Notes under the pieces: generated by a model | Told to the model about the DNA's origin: nothing | What the model saw: only the letters and a program-made list of their open reading frames with translations | Database searches by the model: none | Made by a program: the position numbers and the translations under genes | Source: Roseitalea sp. MMSF_3546 | GTDB taxonomy: Bacteria > Pseudomonadota > Alphaproteobacteria > Rhizobiales > Rhizobiaceae | NCBI RefSeq assembly: GCF_030732865.1 | Contig: NZ_JASHKB010000002.1 | Span: forward strand, 1-64,000 | Direction: 5' to 3' | DNA length: 64,000 nucleotides | In this document: in pieces, positions 17,837 to 25,015 of the stretch | Layout of the letters: each line of letters opens with the position of its first letter | How positions within the stretch are numbered: the first letter of the stretch is position 1

Positions 17837-18550
17837 TCAAGCAGCCGCCCTAACTTCTTGCCCTGGCGCGGTTCGGGTGAGTTCGCGCCATGCCGCGTCA
17901 TGGAATGACGTGCCGAGTGCCGACACCTCGGCGGGCCTTGCTTCAAGGACAGCTTCCAACGAGGTGTGAGCCTCAGGCCGCACGCGCTTTCCCAAAGCCA
18001 GACCCTGATGAAGAGCGTCGACAGCGATCGCTCCCGGGCCAAGGCGTCCGTGGGTCAAAATCAGAGCGTGAATGAGAACACGCGTGCCACCCTGAGGCAG
18101 CGAACGCCAACGTTGGGCCGTGCCGACGATCTTGCGACCTGCCACTGAGAGGTTCCATTTGCCGTCACAGAAGCTCCCGGGCGTGTCTCCAATCTCGGCA
18201 AGGAGGTCGGCTTGGGCCAGAGTATGCATGATTGGACGGGTCAGTAGACGGTAGCCGTCTTCGATGGTGAAACCCGGCTTCACAGTCAGCGCGACCGCGA
18301 GATTGAGAACGCCCGGCCCCTGCGGCACAGCCCCGCCACCCGTCGGGCGCGACACGACGGGCCAGCCTCGGGCAGCAGAACGGTCCGCGGCAGCTTTGAA
18401 GCCTTTTTTCCGCGACATGCTCGCCGGACAGACAATCGCCCGGGTCTTCGATGTCCACGACACGACACCCGGTCCGGCGCCCGCCAAAAGCTCCGCCTCG
18501 AGCATGAGCCCTGAGGTCGGGTCCGTCACGGAGTGGATCGGGCCGGTCAT
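17837..18550 (-). CDS. Lipoate-protein ligase family protein
   Basis: This 237-residue biotin/lipoate ligase-fold protein has the lipoyl-binding segment SRPTGGGAVPQGPGVLNLAV (about 67-86), and the GSFCDGKWNLSVAGRKIVGTAQR segment places the catalytic Lys at about 140. It probably attaches lipoate to Lys44 of the neighbouring lipoyl protein. It overlaps the E2 gene by 4 bp, so its product is made together with its presumed substrate complex. A C-terminal accessory domain of full LplA is absent, as in many short ligases. Confidence 0.88.
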   Translation of the reverse strand: MTGPIHSVTDPTSGLMLEAELLAGAGPGVVSWTSKTRAIVCPASMSRKKGFKAAADRSAARGWPVVSRPTGGGAVPQGPGVLNLAVALTVKPGFTIEDGYRLLTRPIMHTLAQADLLAEIGDTPGSFCDGKWNLSVAGRKIVGTAQRWRSLPQGGTRVLIHALILTHGRLGPGAIAVDALHQGLALGKRVRPEAHTSLEAVLEARPAEVSALGTSFHDAAWRELTRTAPGQEVRAAA

Positions 18551-19227
18551 GATCCGATTCCCTCGATCTCTTCGCAGATCGTGGTCAAAACATCTGCAGC
18601 TGGCGCTCCATCGATGGCTCGATGATCGAAAGTTAGGGACAACCCGACGAAGGGCCGCAGTTCAACGGCGCCAGCGTCGTTGCGGACGGCACGATCGGTC
18701 AGCCTGCCGATGCCAAGCAGGCCGATCTGTGGTGCATTCAGGATCGGCGTGAAATGCTCCACCCGGGTGAGCCCGAGATTTGAGACGCAGAAGGTTCCTC
18801 CGGTCATCTCGGACACGCTCAGCTTGTTGGCTTTGGCTCGCGTCGCGAGATCCTGGCGCGCCGCGCGCAGCGCGGTGACGTCCATCTCGCCCGCCCCGTC
18901 GATAGCTGGCGCAACCAAGACGTTCCCAGGCAAGGCGATTGCGATACTGAGATCGATACTGTCGAAGATTTGGACCACGCGCCCTTCTACACGGGCGTTT
19001 ATTTCCGGGTGCTTCTTGAGCGCTCTGACCACTGCAAGCATCAGCAGATCTTCAACCGACGCCTTCGTACCAGCTCCAGCCAATCTTGCCTTCTCGGCCA
19101 GAAGCGCGCCGGCATCGGCACTGCCATGGTGGGTTAGCTGCGCCGCGGTCTGCAGGCTTTCCACCATCTTGTCGGCAATCATTCCGCGCACGCCTTTCAA
19201 GGGCACGGATCTCGTTGGCACCTTCAT
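18547..19227 (-). CDS. 2-oxoacid dehydrogenase E2 catalytic core without lipoyl or E3-binding domain
   Basis: This 226-residue acyltransferase domain begins PTRSVPLKGVRGMIADKMVE and carries the active-site motif DHRAIDG with His202 and Asp206. Usual E2 proteins have one to three lipoyl domains and a peripheral subunit-binding domain before this core, and both are missing here. The lipoyl domain is encoded as a separate 77-residue protein that overlaps this gene by 4 bp upstream. It should form the oligomeric core of an acetoin- or branched-acid-type dehydrogenase complex. Confidence 0.93.
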   Translation of the reverse strand: MKVPTRSVPLKGVRGMIADKMVESLQTAAQLTHHGSADAGALLAEKARLAGAGTKASVEDLLMLAVVRALKKHPEINARVEGRVVQIFDSIDLSIAIALPGNVLVAPAIDGAGEMDVTALRAARQDLATRAKANKLSVSEMTGGTFCVSNLGLTRVEHFTPILNAPQIGLLGIGRLTDRAVRNDAGAVELRPFVGLSLTFDHRAIDGAPAADVLTTICEEIEGIGS

Positions 19228-19457
19228 TCGACCACCCCAATGACGGTGCCCTTGGCAACCACGGCGTCGGCATCTTCTTTGATGTGGACGGTGCCCGATG
19301 CAGGCGCCTGGATCTCATACTGCACCTTGGCGGTCATGATTTCGGCGATCAGTGCGCCTTCCTCGACGGTCGAACCATCGTTGACCAACCAGGCCGTTAT
19401 GACGGTTTCGTCGTCCTCCTCCCAGAGATCAGACGGGATGACGATATCGGTGGCCAT
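19224..19457 (-). CDS. Free-standing lipoyl-domain protein
   Basis: This 77-residue protein is a single lipoyl/biotinyl hammerhead domain. IMTAKVQYEI places the modifiable Lys at residue 44, and the C-terminal half repeats the ASGTVHIKEDADAVVAKGTVIGVV fold half. It would carry the acyl group between E1 and the E2 core as a diffusible protein, comparable in logic to GcvH. It lies between the E1 beta gene (73 bp upstream) and the E2 gene (4-bp overlap). Confidence 0.92.
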   Translation of the reverse strand: MATDIVIPSDLWEEDDETVITAWLVNDGSTVEEGALIAEIMTAKVQYEIQAPASGTVHIKEDADAVVAKGTVIGVVE

Positions 19458-19530
19458 TCAGATAGTCCTTTCCTGATTGAGGCCGCGGCGTGCGGCCCCA
19501 TCGCGATGCCATTGAAGCTCTTGAGGGGAG

Positions 19531-20550
19531 TCAGGCAGCCTGCATTCCTGCCCAAGCCGCAACGATTTTGTCGGGATTGGGAAGGCAGAATTGCTCCATG
19601 ACGCGCGCGAAGGGGATGGGCACATCCGGGAAAGCCACCCGCTTGGGCGGAGCTTTCAGAACCGAGATGTCGTGCTCCGTCACGGAGGCGATGATCTCGC
19701 CGGAGACGCCGTAGCTCATGTAATCTTCGTCAACGACAATCAGGCGTCCCGTCTTGGCGACTGACGCACGGATCGTGTCCCGGTCGAGCGGCACAAGGCT
19801 GACGAGATCGATGACCTCGGCGCTCACACCCTGCTCTTGCAGCTCTTTCGCGGCCTTCATGGCATGGTGGACACCCATTCCAAGACTGACGACCGTTACG
19901 TCCGTCCCGTCTCGAACGACCTTCGCCTTGCCTATTTCGAGTGCGTAGCTTTCCTCTGGCACATGGACGGTCGCGCCGGGTTCGGTTCCCAGCCAACCCA
20001 TACCCTGCAGACCTTTGTGGTACATGTAGACCACCGGACTATCGTCTCGCATAGCGGCAGTCATCAAGCCCTTGGCATCATAGGCATTCGAGGGAGCGAC
20101 GACTTTCATGCCCGGCAGATGAGCGAAGGTGCCATAGACGCATTGCGAATGCTGACCCCCATCAGAATACCCCCCGCCGGTGGACGTCATCAGAACCATG
20201 GGCACTTTGAACGAACCGCCGGAGAAATAGGTGTTCTTGGCCATCATGTTGTAGATGGCGTCGAAGCACACGCCGAAGAAATCGACGAACATGAGTTCTA
20301 CCACCGGCCGCATTCCGTCCTGCGCAGCTCCGACAGCTGCACCAATGAATGCGGTCTCCGAAATCGGCGTATCGCGTATGCGCTCAGCTCCGAACTCTTC
20401 CAAGAGGCCTCGCGTATTGCCGTAGACGCCACCGAGGGCCCCGATGTCTTCGCCCATAACGAAGACTCGAGGGTCGACGCGCAGCTCTTGTGCCACGGCT
20501 TCTGCCATGGCTCGCGCGATGGTTAGTTTTCTCTCGTTCGTTTTGTTCAC
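19531..20550 (-). CDS. Thiamine-dependent 2-oxoacid/acetoin dehydrogenase E1 beta subunit
   Basis: This 339-residue protein starts TIARAMAEAVAQELRVDPRVFVMGEDIGALGGVYGNTRGL and has the pyrimidine-binding and transketolase C-terminal domains of E1 beta. Conserved pieces include DTPISETAFIGAAVGAA and MTSTGGGYSDGGQHSQ. With the upstream alpha subunit it forms the E1 heterotetramer. The start is 17 bp after the alpha stop. It resembles acetoin dehydrogenase AcoB as closely as the pyruvate or branched-chain types, and the substrate is not settled by sequence. Confidence 0.93.
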   Translation of the reverse strand: MNKTNERKLTIARAMAEAVAQELRVDPRVFVMGEDIGALGGVYGNTRGLLEEFGAERIRDTPISETAFIGAAVGAAQDGMRPVVELMFVDFFGVCFDAIYNMMAKNTYFSGGSFKVPMVLMTSTGGGYSDGGQHSQCVYGTFAHLPGMKVVAPSNAYDAKGLMTAAMRDDSPVVYMYHKGLQGMGWLGTEPGATVHVPEESYALEIGKAKVVRDGTDVTVVSLGMGVHHAMKAAKELQEQGVSAEVIDLVSLVPLDRDTIRASVAKTGRLIVVDEDYMSYGVSGEIIASVTEHDISVLKAPPKRVAFPDVPIPFARVMEQFCLPNPDKIVAAWAGMQAA

Positions 20551-20566
20551 CTTATCCTCCCTAGTT

Positions 20567-21556
20567 TCACGCGGCGAAGACGCTCGTCAGCGCGTCCTCC
20601 GGCGCGGGATCGGCGCTCTCGCGGGCAAACTTGATGGCAGCATCGACCCTTTCCGCGCTTTCAACCTCGATTGCGTCCAGCTCGGTCTCGGTGGCCGTGC
20701 CGTCGGTCAGCATGCGCCACCGCATCTTCGGGATCGGGTCCTTTGCGAAGAGGCCATCCTTCTCGCCTTCGGGACGGTAGGCTTCTGCATCGCCCATGAA
20801 ATGTCCGGCCAAACGGTAGGTCTCCACCTCGATCAGTGTCGGTCCCTCGCCGGCGCGGGCTCTTGCGACGGCTTCACCGGCAACTTCGAAGATCGCGTAG
20901 GGGTCGTTGTCTTCGACATGGTGGCCGGGTATGCCGTAGGCGGCTGCCCGAACATCGTTGCGTGGAACCGAAGTGGCGGCAGCCTTGGCGACCGAGATGC
21001 CCCAGGCGTTGTCTTCGATCACGCAGATGAAAGGGAGCTTCCAGAGCGCTGCAAGGTTCATGGCCTCATGCCAACCACCCTGGTTGACCGCGCCTTCCCC
21101 AACGAAAGCAACAGCGACGCCGGGTTTGCCCTGCACCTTCCGGCTAAGCGCCGCGCCGACGGCCGGCCCCATTCCCTGGGCGATGATCCCGGAACACGCG
21201 AAGTTCACCGCGGGATCAAAGATGTGCATGTGCCCACCGCGACCGCCTGACGGGCCTGTCGCCTTGCCAAAAATCTCGGCGACCATTCGATCGAGATCCA
21301 CGCCCTTTGCGATCGCCTGGTGATGAGGACGGTGGGTGGCTGTGACGACGTCTTCCGCCGTCAGATGCGCACACACTCCGACCGCGACCGGTTCCTGACC
21401 GTCGCTGAGATGCATCTCGCCCGGTATGGGGCCGTTGGCCATGTTAAAGACTGGCGTCTTGCCTTCCAGGTAGATCTTCGCAATGGCCTCTTCCAGCCTC
21501 CTGCTGGTGACCATGTTGCGGTACATCCAGTGCAGTTGGTCGCGCGACGGCGTCAT
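20567..21556 (-). CDS. Thiamine-dependent 2-oxoacid/acetoin dehydrogenase E1 alpha subunit
   Basis: The protein is 329 residues from the ATG at 21556, which has GGGAGGA about 6 nt upstream; the frame is open to 21670 without similarity. The thiamine diphosphate motif appears as GEGAVNQGGWHEAMN followed by CVIEDNAWGISV, and the SGGRGGHMHIFDP loop is typical of AcoA/PdhA. It is the first gene of the operon E1 alpha - E1 beta - lipoyl - E2 core - lipoate ligase - exported TIM barrel - ABM. No E3 gene is present, so a housekeeping dihydrolipoamide dehydrogenase would be needed. Confidence 0.94.
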   Translation of the reverse strand: MTPSRDQLHWMYRNMVTSRRLEEAIAKIYLEGKTPVFNMANGPIPGEMHLSDGQEPVAVGVCAHLTAEDVVTATHRPHHQAIAKGVDLDRMVAEIFGKATGPSGGRGGHMHIFDPAVNFACSGIIAQGMGPAVGAALSRKVQGKPGVAVAFVGEGAVNQGGWHEAMNLAALWKLPFICVIEDNAWGISVAKAAATSVPRNDVRAAAYGIPGHHVEDNDPYAIFEVAGEAVARARAGEGPTLIEVETYRLAGHFMGDAEAYRPEGEKDGLFAKDPIPKMRWRMLTDGTATETELDAIEVESAERVDAAIKFARESADPAPEDALTSVFAA

Positions 21557-21694
21557 GATGTCCTCCCTGGCTTCGCCCATGGATCTGGGCTTGTTTTGTC
21601 GATCGGAGGTTTGCTGACAGGGCAGGAGTGTCGCAACGGGAAAGCGAGGCGGTACAAGAACGTGTCTCAAACTGCCTCAGGGAGCGCGGTCATG

Positions 21695-21720
21695 TGTCTC
21701 ATAAGGCCACGGGTGAGACA
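21695..21720. promoter_or_regulatory. Inverted repeat TGTCTCA-N12-TGAGACA, candidate activator site
   Basis: A perfect 7-bp inverted repeat (21695-21701 and 21714-21720) lies about 140 bp upstream of the E1 alpha ATG, at the distance usual for an enhancer-type activator site. A further TGTCTCA half-site is at 21663-21669. The AcoR-like regulator is the obvious candidate to bind it, which is inference. Confidence 0.55.
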
Positions 21721-21840
21721 GGTTTTTGCGGTGCGGCGTTCTCTTTCGGCTGGGACGGCCCTAAAGACTTCTGAAGAACAACCGTCGGCGCACACACGCG
21801 TCTGCCGTTGCTCTTCCAACATGCGAGCCGAGGCCAGGCG

Positions 21841-21862
21841 CTGTCTGACGACTGCGAGACAG
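21841..21862. promoter_or_regulatory. Second inverted repeat CTGTCT-N10-AGACAG
   Basis: A perfect 6-bp inverted repeat shares the TGTCT/AGACA arms of the element at 21695-21720 but with a shorter internal spacing (10 against 16 between the shared arms). It may be a second, weaker site or chance. Confidence 0.3.
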
Positions 21863-22144
21863 TTCGCCGTTGCACGACGGAGCTCTCGTGACCGCGGTGC
21901 ATCCGCCAAGAGCTCGACCGCCGCCTGGAGGGGCAAGTGGGATCTGAACTATATTGCAATCAAGCCACTGAGCCCGTGGTGGCCGAACTCCCGCAGGTCC
22001 GACCCACGAAACAAGTCGGCCTTTCAGAAATCAACGCTGCCGCCTTAAGATCAAAATCCGACCTGTCTGCCTACGTGAAATCCTCGCGTAAGCAGCTAGT
22101 CAGGAAAACGTCTCTACCTTAACGTACTGTTTTGCAATTAGAAA

Positions 22145-22165
22145 TGGCGCACCCGAGAGGATTCG
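22145..22165 (-). other. Putative attachment site (tRNA-Arg 3' end)
   Basis: The last 21 nt of the tRNA, with CCA, mark the junction between the trb/cargo segment on the left and the stress island on the right. Tyrosine recombinases of integrative elements often use tRNA 3' ends and rebuild the gene on insertion. I found no second copy of this stretch in the window, as expected if the other end lies beyond position 1. Confidence 0.5.
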
Positions 22166-22221
22166 AACCTCTGGCCTCCGCCTTCGGAGGGCGGCGCTCT
22201 ATCCAGCTGAGCTACGGGTGC
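22145..22221 (-). tRNA. tRNA-Arg (anticodon CCG)
   Basis: Read on the minus strand, the 77-nt gene starts GCACCCGTAGCTCAGCTGG, has the anticodon stem CCGCC/GGCGG enclosing loop CTCCGAA (anticodon CCG), a T arm with GTTCGAATC, an acceptor CGGGTGC pairing with the 5' end, and an encoded CCA at 22145-22147. Its 3' end faces the conjugation and cargo region, which is the usual orientation for a tRNA used as an integration site. Confidence 0.96.
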
Positions 22222-22412
22222 ATACCGTTCGCGAGATGCTTACGCCATGCTTACGCGAGATTTTCGGCTCCTTGAAGAGCGAACCCGACATTCGCTCAAG
22301 CCATTGTTAAATCACTTCCTTTTTGCAGCACTCTTTGCAATCGCCAGACTTGACATCCGCCATCGGAGGGCAATGGTTCCGCACGGGTTCGGCGCGCGCA
22401 TCTGCCAGCGGT

Positions 22413-22437
22413 GGAACCTGTTTGCGTGCACAGCGTA
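22413..22437 (+). promoter_or_regulatory. EcfG-type promoter, one mismatch, for the yihY-csbD pair
   Basis: GGAAC at 22413-22417 is followed after 16 nt by CGTA at 22434-22437, one base from the GGAAC-N16/17-CGTT consensus of the alphaproteobacterial stress sigma factor. It lies 70 bp before the YihY start. Confidence 0.55.
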
Positions 22438-22506
22438 GCCATTGCATGGGGCAGCCCGTAACACATGCAGGCGCGCGATCCGGCGCGCGAAGCGACAGGC
22501 CCGACG

Positions 22507-23508
22507 ATGAGCAGGCATGACGAGGCCCGCCGGCCGGTCAAGCTCGACCGGCGCGCCTGGATGGAGGCGGGCATGGCCACGATCAACTACACCTTCGCCA
22601 TGGACAACAATCTGCGTTGTGCGGGCGTGGCGTTCTTCGGCTTTCTGTCCGTCTTTCCCGCGCTGAGCGCGGCGATCTCCCTTTTCGGGCTGATCGCCGA
22701 TCCGACCCAGATCGCCGTGGCCGATCCGCCCTTCGCCGCCGCGCTGCCCGATGACGTCACCATCGTCATCAAGGAGCAGATCGCCGAATTCGCCGCGCGT
22801 GACGCGACCGCCGGGTGGGGCCTGGCGATCAGCCTGCTGGTGGCGCTGTGGACCGGTTCGCGCGGCATGAACGCGCTGGTCTTCGCGATCACGCGGGCGC
22901 ATCGCGAGACCGAAGAACGCAGCTTCATCGCCAGCATCGTGATGTCGCTCGCCGCGACGGTCGGTGCCTTCGTCACGCTGGGCATCATCATTGCCAGCCT
23001 GACCGTCGTTCCGGCGCTGGCGGTGATGTGGCCCTATGTCGACAGCCGCGAGACGGCGCTGTTGTGGCTGCGCTGGCCGCTGGTCGTTCTCGTTCTGACG
23101 GTGGCGGTGTTCTTCCTTTACAGGCACGCGCCCAACCGACGCTCGCCGCGCAGGGACTGGGTCGTGCCTGGCGCGATCCTGGCCACGCTGCTGTGGCTTT
23201 TGGGCTCGGTCGCCCTTTCGTTCTTCATCGAGAATTTCGGACGCTACAACGCCACGTTCGGCTCGATCGCGGCAGCGGCGATCTTCATGTTGTGGCTGTA
23301 TTTCAGCGCGCTGGTGCTGATAGCGGGCGCTGCGCTCAATGCCGAACTGGAATGGCGCACCACAAAGGACACGACGGTCGGCCCGGATCGGCCGATGGGC
23401 GAGCGCCAGGCGCATGTCGCCGATACGCTGGCCCCGCAGGCGCGGGAACGAAACCGGGACGATGACGTTCATCCGGTGCAAGACGCCGAAAGGAGAATGA
23501 CGACATGA
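22507..23508 (+). CDS. YihY/BrkB-family integral membrane protein
   Basis: This 333-residue protein has the BrkB/YihY signature: RAWMEAGMATINYTFAMDNNLRCAGVAFFGFLSVFPALSA-type first helix, then about five further hydrophobic segments up to residue 295, and a charged C-terminal tail. The family was once labelled ribonuclease BN but is now regarded as a membrane protein of uncertain role. An in-frame ATG at 22465 is an alternative start. It overlaps the csbD gene by 4 bp, so the two form an operon. Confidence 0.9.
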   Translation: MSRHDEARRPVKLDRRAWMEAGMATINYTFAMDNNLRCAGVAFFGFLSVFPALSAAISLFGLIADPTQIAVADPPFAAALPDDVTIVIKEQIAEFAARDATAGWGLAISLLVALWTGSRGMNALVFAITRAHRETEERSFIASIVMSLAATVGAFVTLGIIIASLTVVPALAVMWPYVDSRETALLWLRWPLVVLVLTVAVFFLYRHAPNRRSPRRDWVVPGAILATLLWLLGSVALSFFIENFGRYNATFGSIAAAAIFMLWLYFSALVLIAGAALNAELEWRTTKDTTVGPDRPMGERQAHVADTLAPQARERNRDDDVHPVQDAERRMTT

Positions 23509-23705
23509 ACTGGGACCAGGTCAAGGGAAAATGGACCGAATTGCAGGGCCAGGCGAAGCAGCGTTGGGGTCAGCTGACCGACGACGATCTCGCCCAGGCC
23601 CAGGGCGACCGCGAGGAGCTGGCCGGTATCGTGCGCCAGCGCTACGGCAAGTCCAAGGAAGAAGCCCAGCGCGAGGTGGACGACTGGATGGCATCGCTGC
23701 GGTAG
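23505..23705 (+). CDS. CsbD-family stress protein
   Basis: This 66-residue protein has the full CsbD pattern: MNWDQVKGKWTELQGQAKQRWG, then TDDDLAQAQGDREELAGIVRQRYGKSKEEAQREVDDW. CsbD proteins are small, very hydrophilic and induced by general stress in several bacteria; their biochemical role is not known. It is coupled to the YihY gene by an ATGA overlap. Confidence 0.94.
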   Translation: MNWDQVKGKWTELQGQAKQRWGQLTDDDLAQAQGDREELAGIVRQRYGKSKEEAQREVDDWMASLR

Positions 23706-23836
23706 TCGTCCGGTTCGGGCAGGGGAAGACCGCGTGCGACCGATCGGAGGCGGACGGTCCCATGCACTTCACCACATGAAGGGATCAAGGCGAGATCATC
23801 GCTTGCAGGGCCGCCCCAATCGGGCGGTTCCTGCCG

Positions 23837-24046
23837 TCAGGGTCCGATTGCCCGGAACATCAACAGTGCCAGGATGATGACGGCAAGCACGGCAATGCCG
23901 ATCCGCCACCACATTCCCGGCCCCCAGGTCGGCGGCACCATGGATTCCAGTTCGGTATCGGTCTGGGCCTCCTGCGCCAGGTGCCGATTGCGTGCGTCGA
24001 CCTTGCGATCGTGATCGTCCCTGCGACCATTGGTGCCGTCGGTCAT
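23837..24046 (-). CDS. Small single-span membrane protein, unknown
   Basis: This 69-residue protein starts at 24046 with AAGGAG 8 nt upstream. It has a charged N-terminus (NGRRDDHDRKVDARNRHLAQE) and one C-terminal transmembrane helix (about 47-66), ending FRAIGP. I do not recognise a named family. An exact EcfG-type promoter precedes it, and its neighbours are stress genes. Confidence 0.75.
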   Translation of the reverse strand: MTDGTNGRRDDHDRKVDARNRHLAQEAQTDTELESMVPPTWGPGMWWRIGIAVLAVIILALLMFRAIGP

Positions 24047-24076
24047 CAAATGGGCTCCTTTGTGTGTCAGACAATT

Positions 24077-24101
24077 GGAACGAAGCAGCAATGCATCGGT
24101 T
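24077..24101 (+). promoter_or_regulatory. EcfG-type promoter, one mismatch, overlapping the opposite promoter
   Basis: GGAAC at 24077-24081 is followed after 16 nt by GGTT at 24098-24101, one base from consensus. It points to the 92-residue gene starting at 24159 and uses nearly the same 27 bp as the minus-strand promoter. Confidence 0.5.
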
Positions 24102-24103
24102 CC
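24079..24103 (-). promoter_or_regulatory. EcfG-type promoter for the 69-residue membrane protein
   Basis: On the minus strand, GGAAC (24103-24099) is followed after 16 nt by CGTT (24082-24079), an exact consensus match 33 bp before the start at 24046. It overlaps almost completely with a plus-strand site. Confidence 0.78.
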
Positions 24104-24158
24104 GGACACTCGAGCAAGGCTATCGAAGCTGCTTGCCGCGAAACGAGGAACATCGACA

Positions 24159-24437
24159 ATGTCCGATAATGGACGCAACAAGGAACCGGTCAAGTCGGAA
24201 GTCGGCGATCCGGTCGACATCGAGCGCACCGCGCTTTCCATCACGCCGGGCGATGTGCGCGCCATGATGGTTTCCGAAGCGCCGGCCGAGGAACGTCTGG
24301 CCGAATTGCAGGCGATGCGCCGCGAGGTGCTCGCAAGAGTGGAAGCCGATCCGAACCATGAACTCGCCCCGATCGAGCGCGATCTTGACAATGCGATCGC
24401 GGCGTTGCGTCGCCAAATGGGTATGGACGAAAAATAA
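24159..24437 (+). CDS. Conserved small charged protein, unknown
   Basis: The protein is 92 residues from the ATG at 24159, with GAGGA 9 nt upstream. It is soluble and rich in Glu, Arg and Ala, with a helical C-terminal half (ERLAELQAMRREVLARVEAD, then IERDLDNAIAALRRQMG). I do not recognise the family. Its position opposite another stress-promoter gene suggests a stress role. Confidence 0.7.
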   Translation: MSDNGRNKEPVKSEVGDPVDIERTALSITPGDVRAMMVSEAPAEERLAELQAMRREVLARVEADPNHELAPIERDLDNAIAALRRQMGMDEK

Positions 24438-24481
24438 GGGCCGCGGCACTGCGCCGCGACCCCGCCCGAAAGGTCCTCGTC

Positions 24482-24643
24482 CTATCGGCGCATGACCCGG
24501 AAGATCAGGCTGACCACGAACAGGGCCAGGAACAGGAAGAACAGGATCTGCGCGATTCCCGCCGACGCGCCGGCGATGCCGCCAAAGCCGAGAACGGCGG
24601 CAATGATGGCGATGACGAGGAATGCAATTGCCCATCCGAGCAT
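24482..24643 (-). CDS. DUF1328 small membrane protein
   Basis: This 53-residue protein is encoded on the minus strand, starting [20 protein letters not shown] and continuing [19 protein letters not shown] to RVMRR. This is the DUF1328/YtjA pattern with two transmembrane helices and a Gly-rich turn. GGAGACAACC precedes the ATG. The function is unknown, but the family is often found in general stress regulons, and an exact EcfG-type promoter lies upstream. Confidence 0.9.
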   Translation of the reverse strand: MLGWAIAFLVIAIIAAVLGFGGIAGASAGIAQILFFLFLALFVVSLIFRVMRR

Positions 24644-24674
24644 GGTTGTCTCCTATCGCTTGGACTGGGCCGTC

Positions 24675-24699
24675 AACGCCCTCGGCGGCGGCTGGTTCC
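24675..24699 (-). promoter_or_regulatory. EcfG-type promoter for the DUF1328 gene
   Basis: On the minus strand, GGAAC (24699-24695) is separated by 16 nt from CGTT (24678-24675), an exact match 32 bp before the DUF1328 start. Confidence 0.8.
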
Positions 24700-24747
24700 G
24701 GTCGCAGCGGCGCGCCCGGCCGTCCGGGCGTCGATGCGGTGGCCGGC

Positions 24748-24772
24748 GGAACCTTTCGCCTGCTGCGTCGTT
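24748..24772 (+). promoter_or_regulatory. EcfG-type promoter for nepR-ecfG
   Basis: GGAAC (24748-24752), 16 nt, CGTT (24769-24772) is an exact match 34 bp before the nepR start. It implies that the sigma factor autoactivates its own operon, as known in other alphaproteobacteria. Confidence 0.85.
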
Positions 24773-24805
24773 TGAAAGGCGAAAGAAAGAGCCTTCAGAG
24801 CAGTC

Positions 24806-25015
24806 ATGAACGTTATTCCTTTTCAAAGAACGATAGAGCGGGAGAACCGCAACGACATCGCGGTGGAGCAGATTGGCCAAAGGCTGAAATCGGCCTACCA
24901 GGCGATGGTCGAAGCGCCCGTGCCGGACAGGTTCACCGCCCTTCTGGGCGAACTCGAGCGCGCCGAGGCCGAGCGCGCGCCAGACAAATCCAGCCTGAAA
25001 AGGGCCAGTCAATGA
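24806..25015 (+). CDS. nepR: NepR-family anti-sigma factor (copy 1)
   Basis: This 69-residue protein contains the NepR core IGQRLKSAYQAMVEAPVPDRFTALLGEL, two short helices that bind the EcfG sigma factor and, when PhyR is phosphorylated, its sigma-like domain. It overlaps the sigma factor gene by 4 bp, giving the usual nepR-ecfG pair. A second copy lies at 30009-30215. Confidence 0.93.
   Translation: MNVIPFQRTIERENRNDIAVEQIGQRLKSAYQAMVEAPVPDRFTALLGELERAEAERAPDKSSLKRASQ

Larger units (their letters stand above)
21557..22144. other. 588-bp gene-free stretch between the dehydrogenase operon and the tRNA
   Basis: I see no supportable protein in this stretch; short frames on both strands have no recognisable family. 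It holds the promoter region of the E1 alpha operon, two inverted repeats, and an AT-richer last 100 bp directly against the tRNA 3' end. On my reading this last part is the terminal segment of the integrated element. Confidence 0.6.

Noticed and set aside
21629-21645. Sigma-54 (-24/-12) promoter for the dehydrogenase operon
   Set aside because: The -12 GC is present but the -24 GG is CG, and the neighbouring regulator lacks GAFTGA. The evidence is too weak to list as a feature.
21667-21936. An 89-codon minus-strand frame between the E1 alpha gene and the tRNA
   Set aside because: It has no recognisable family and no convincing ribosome site, and it overlaps the candidate regulatory dyads.
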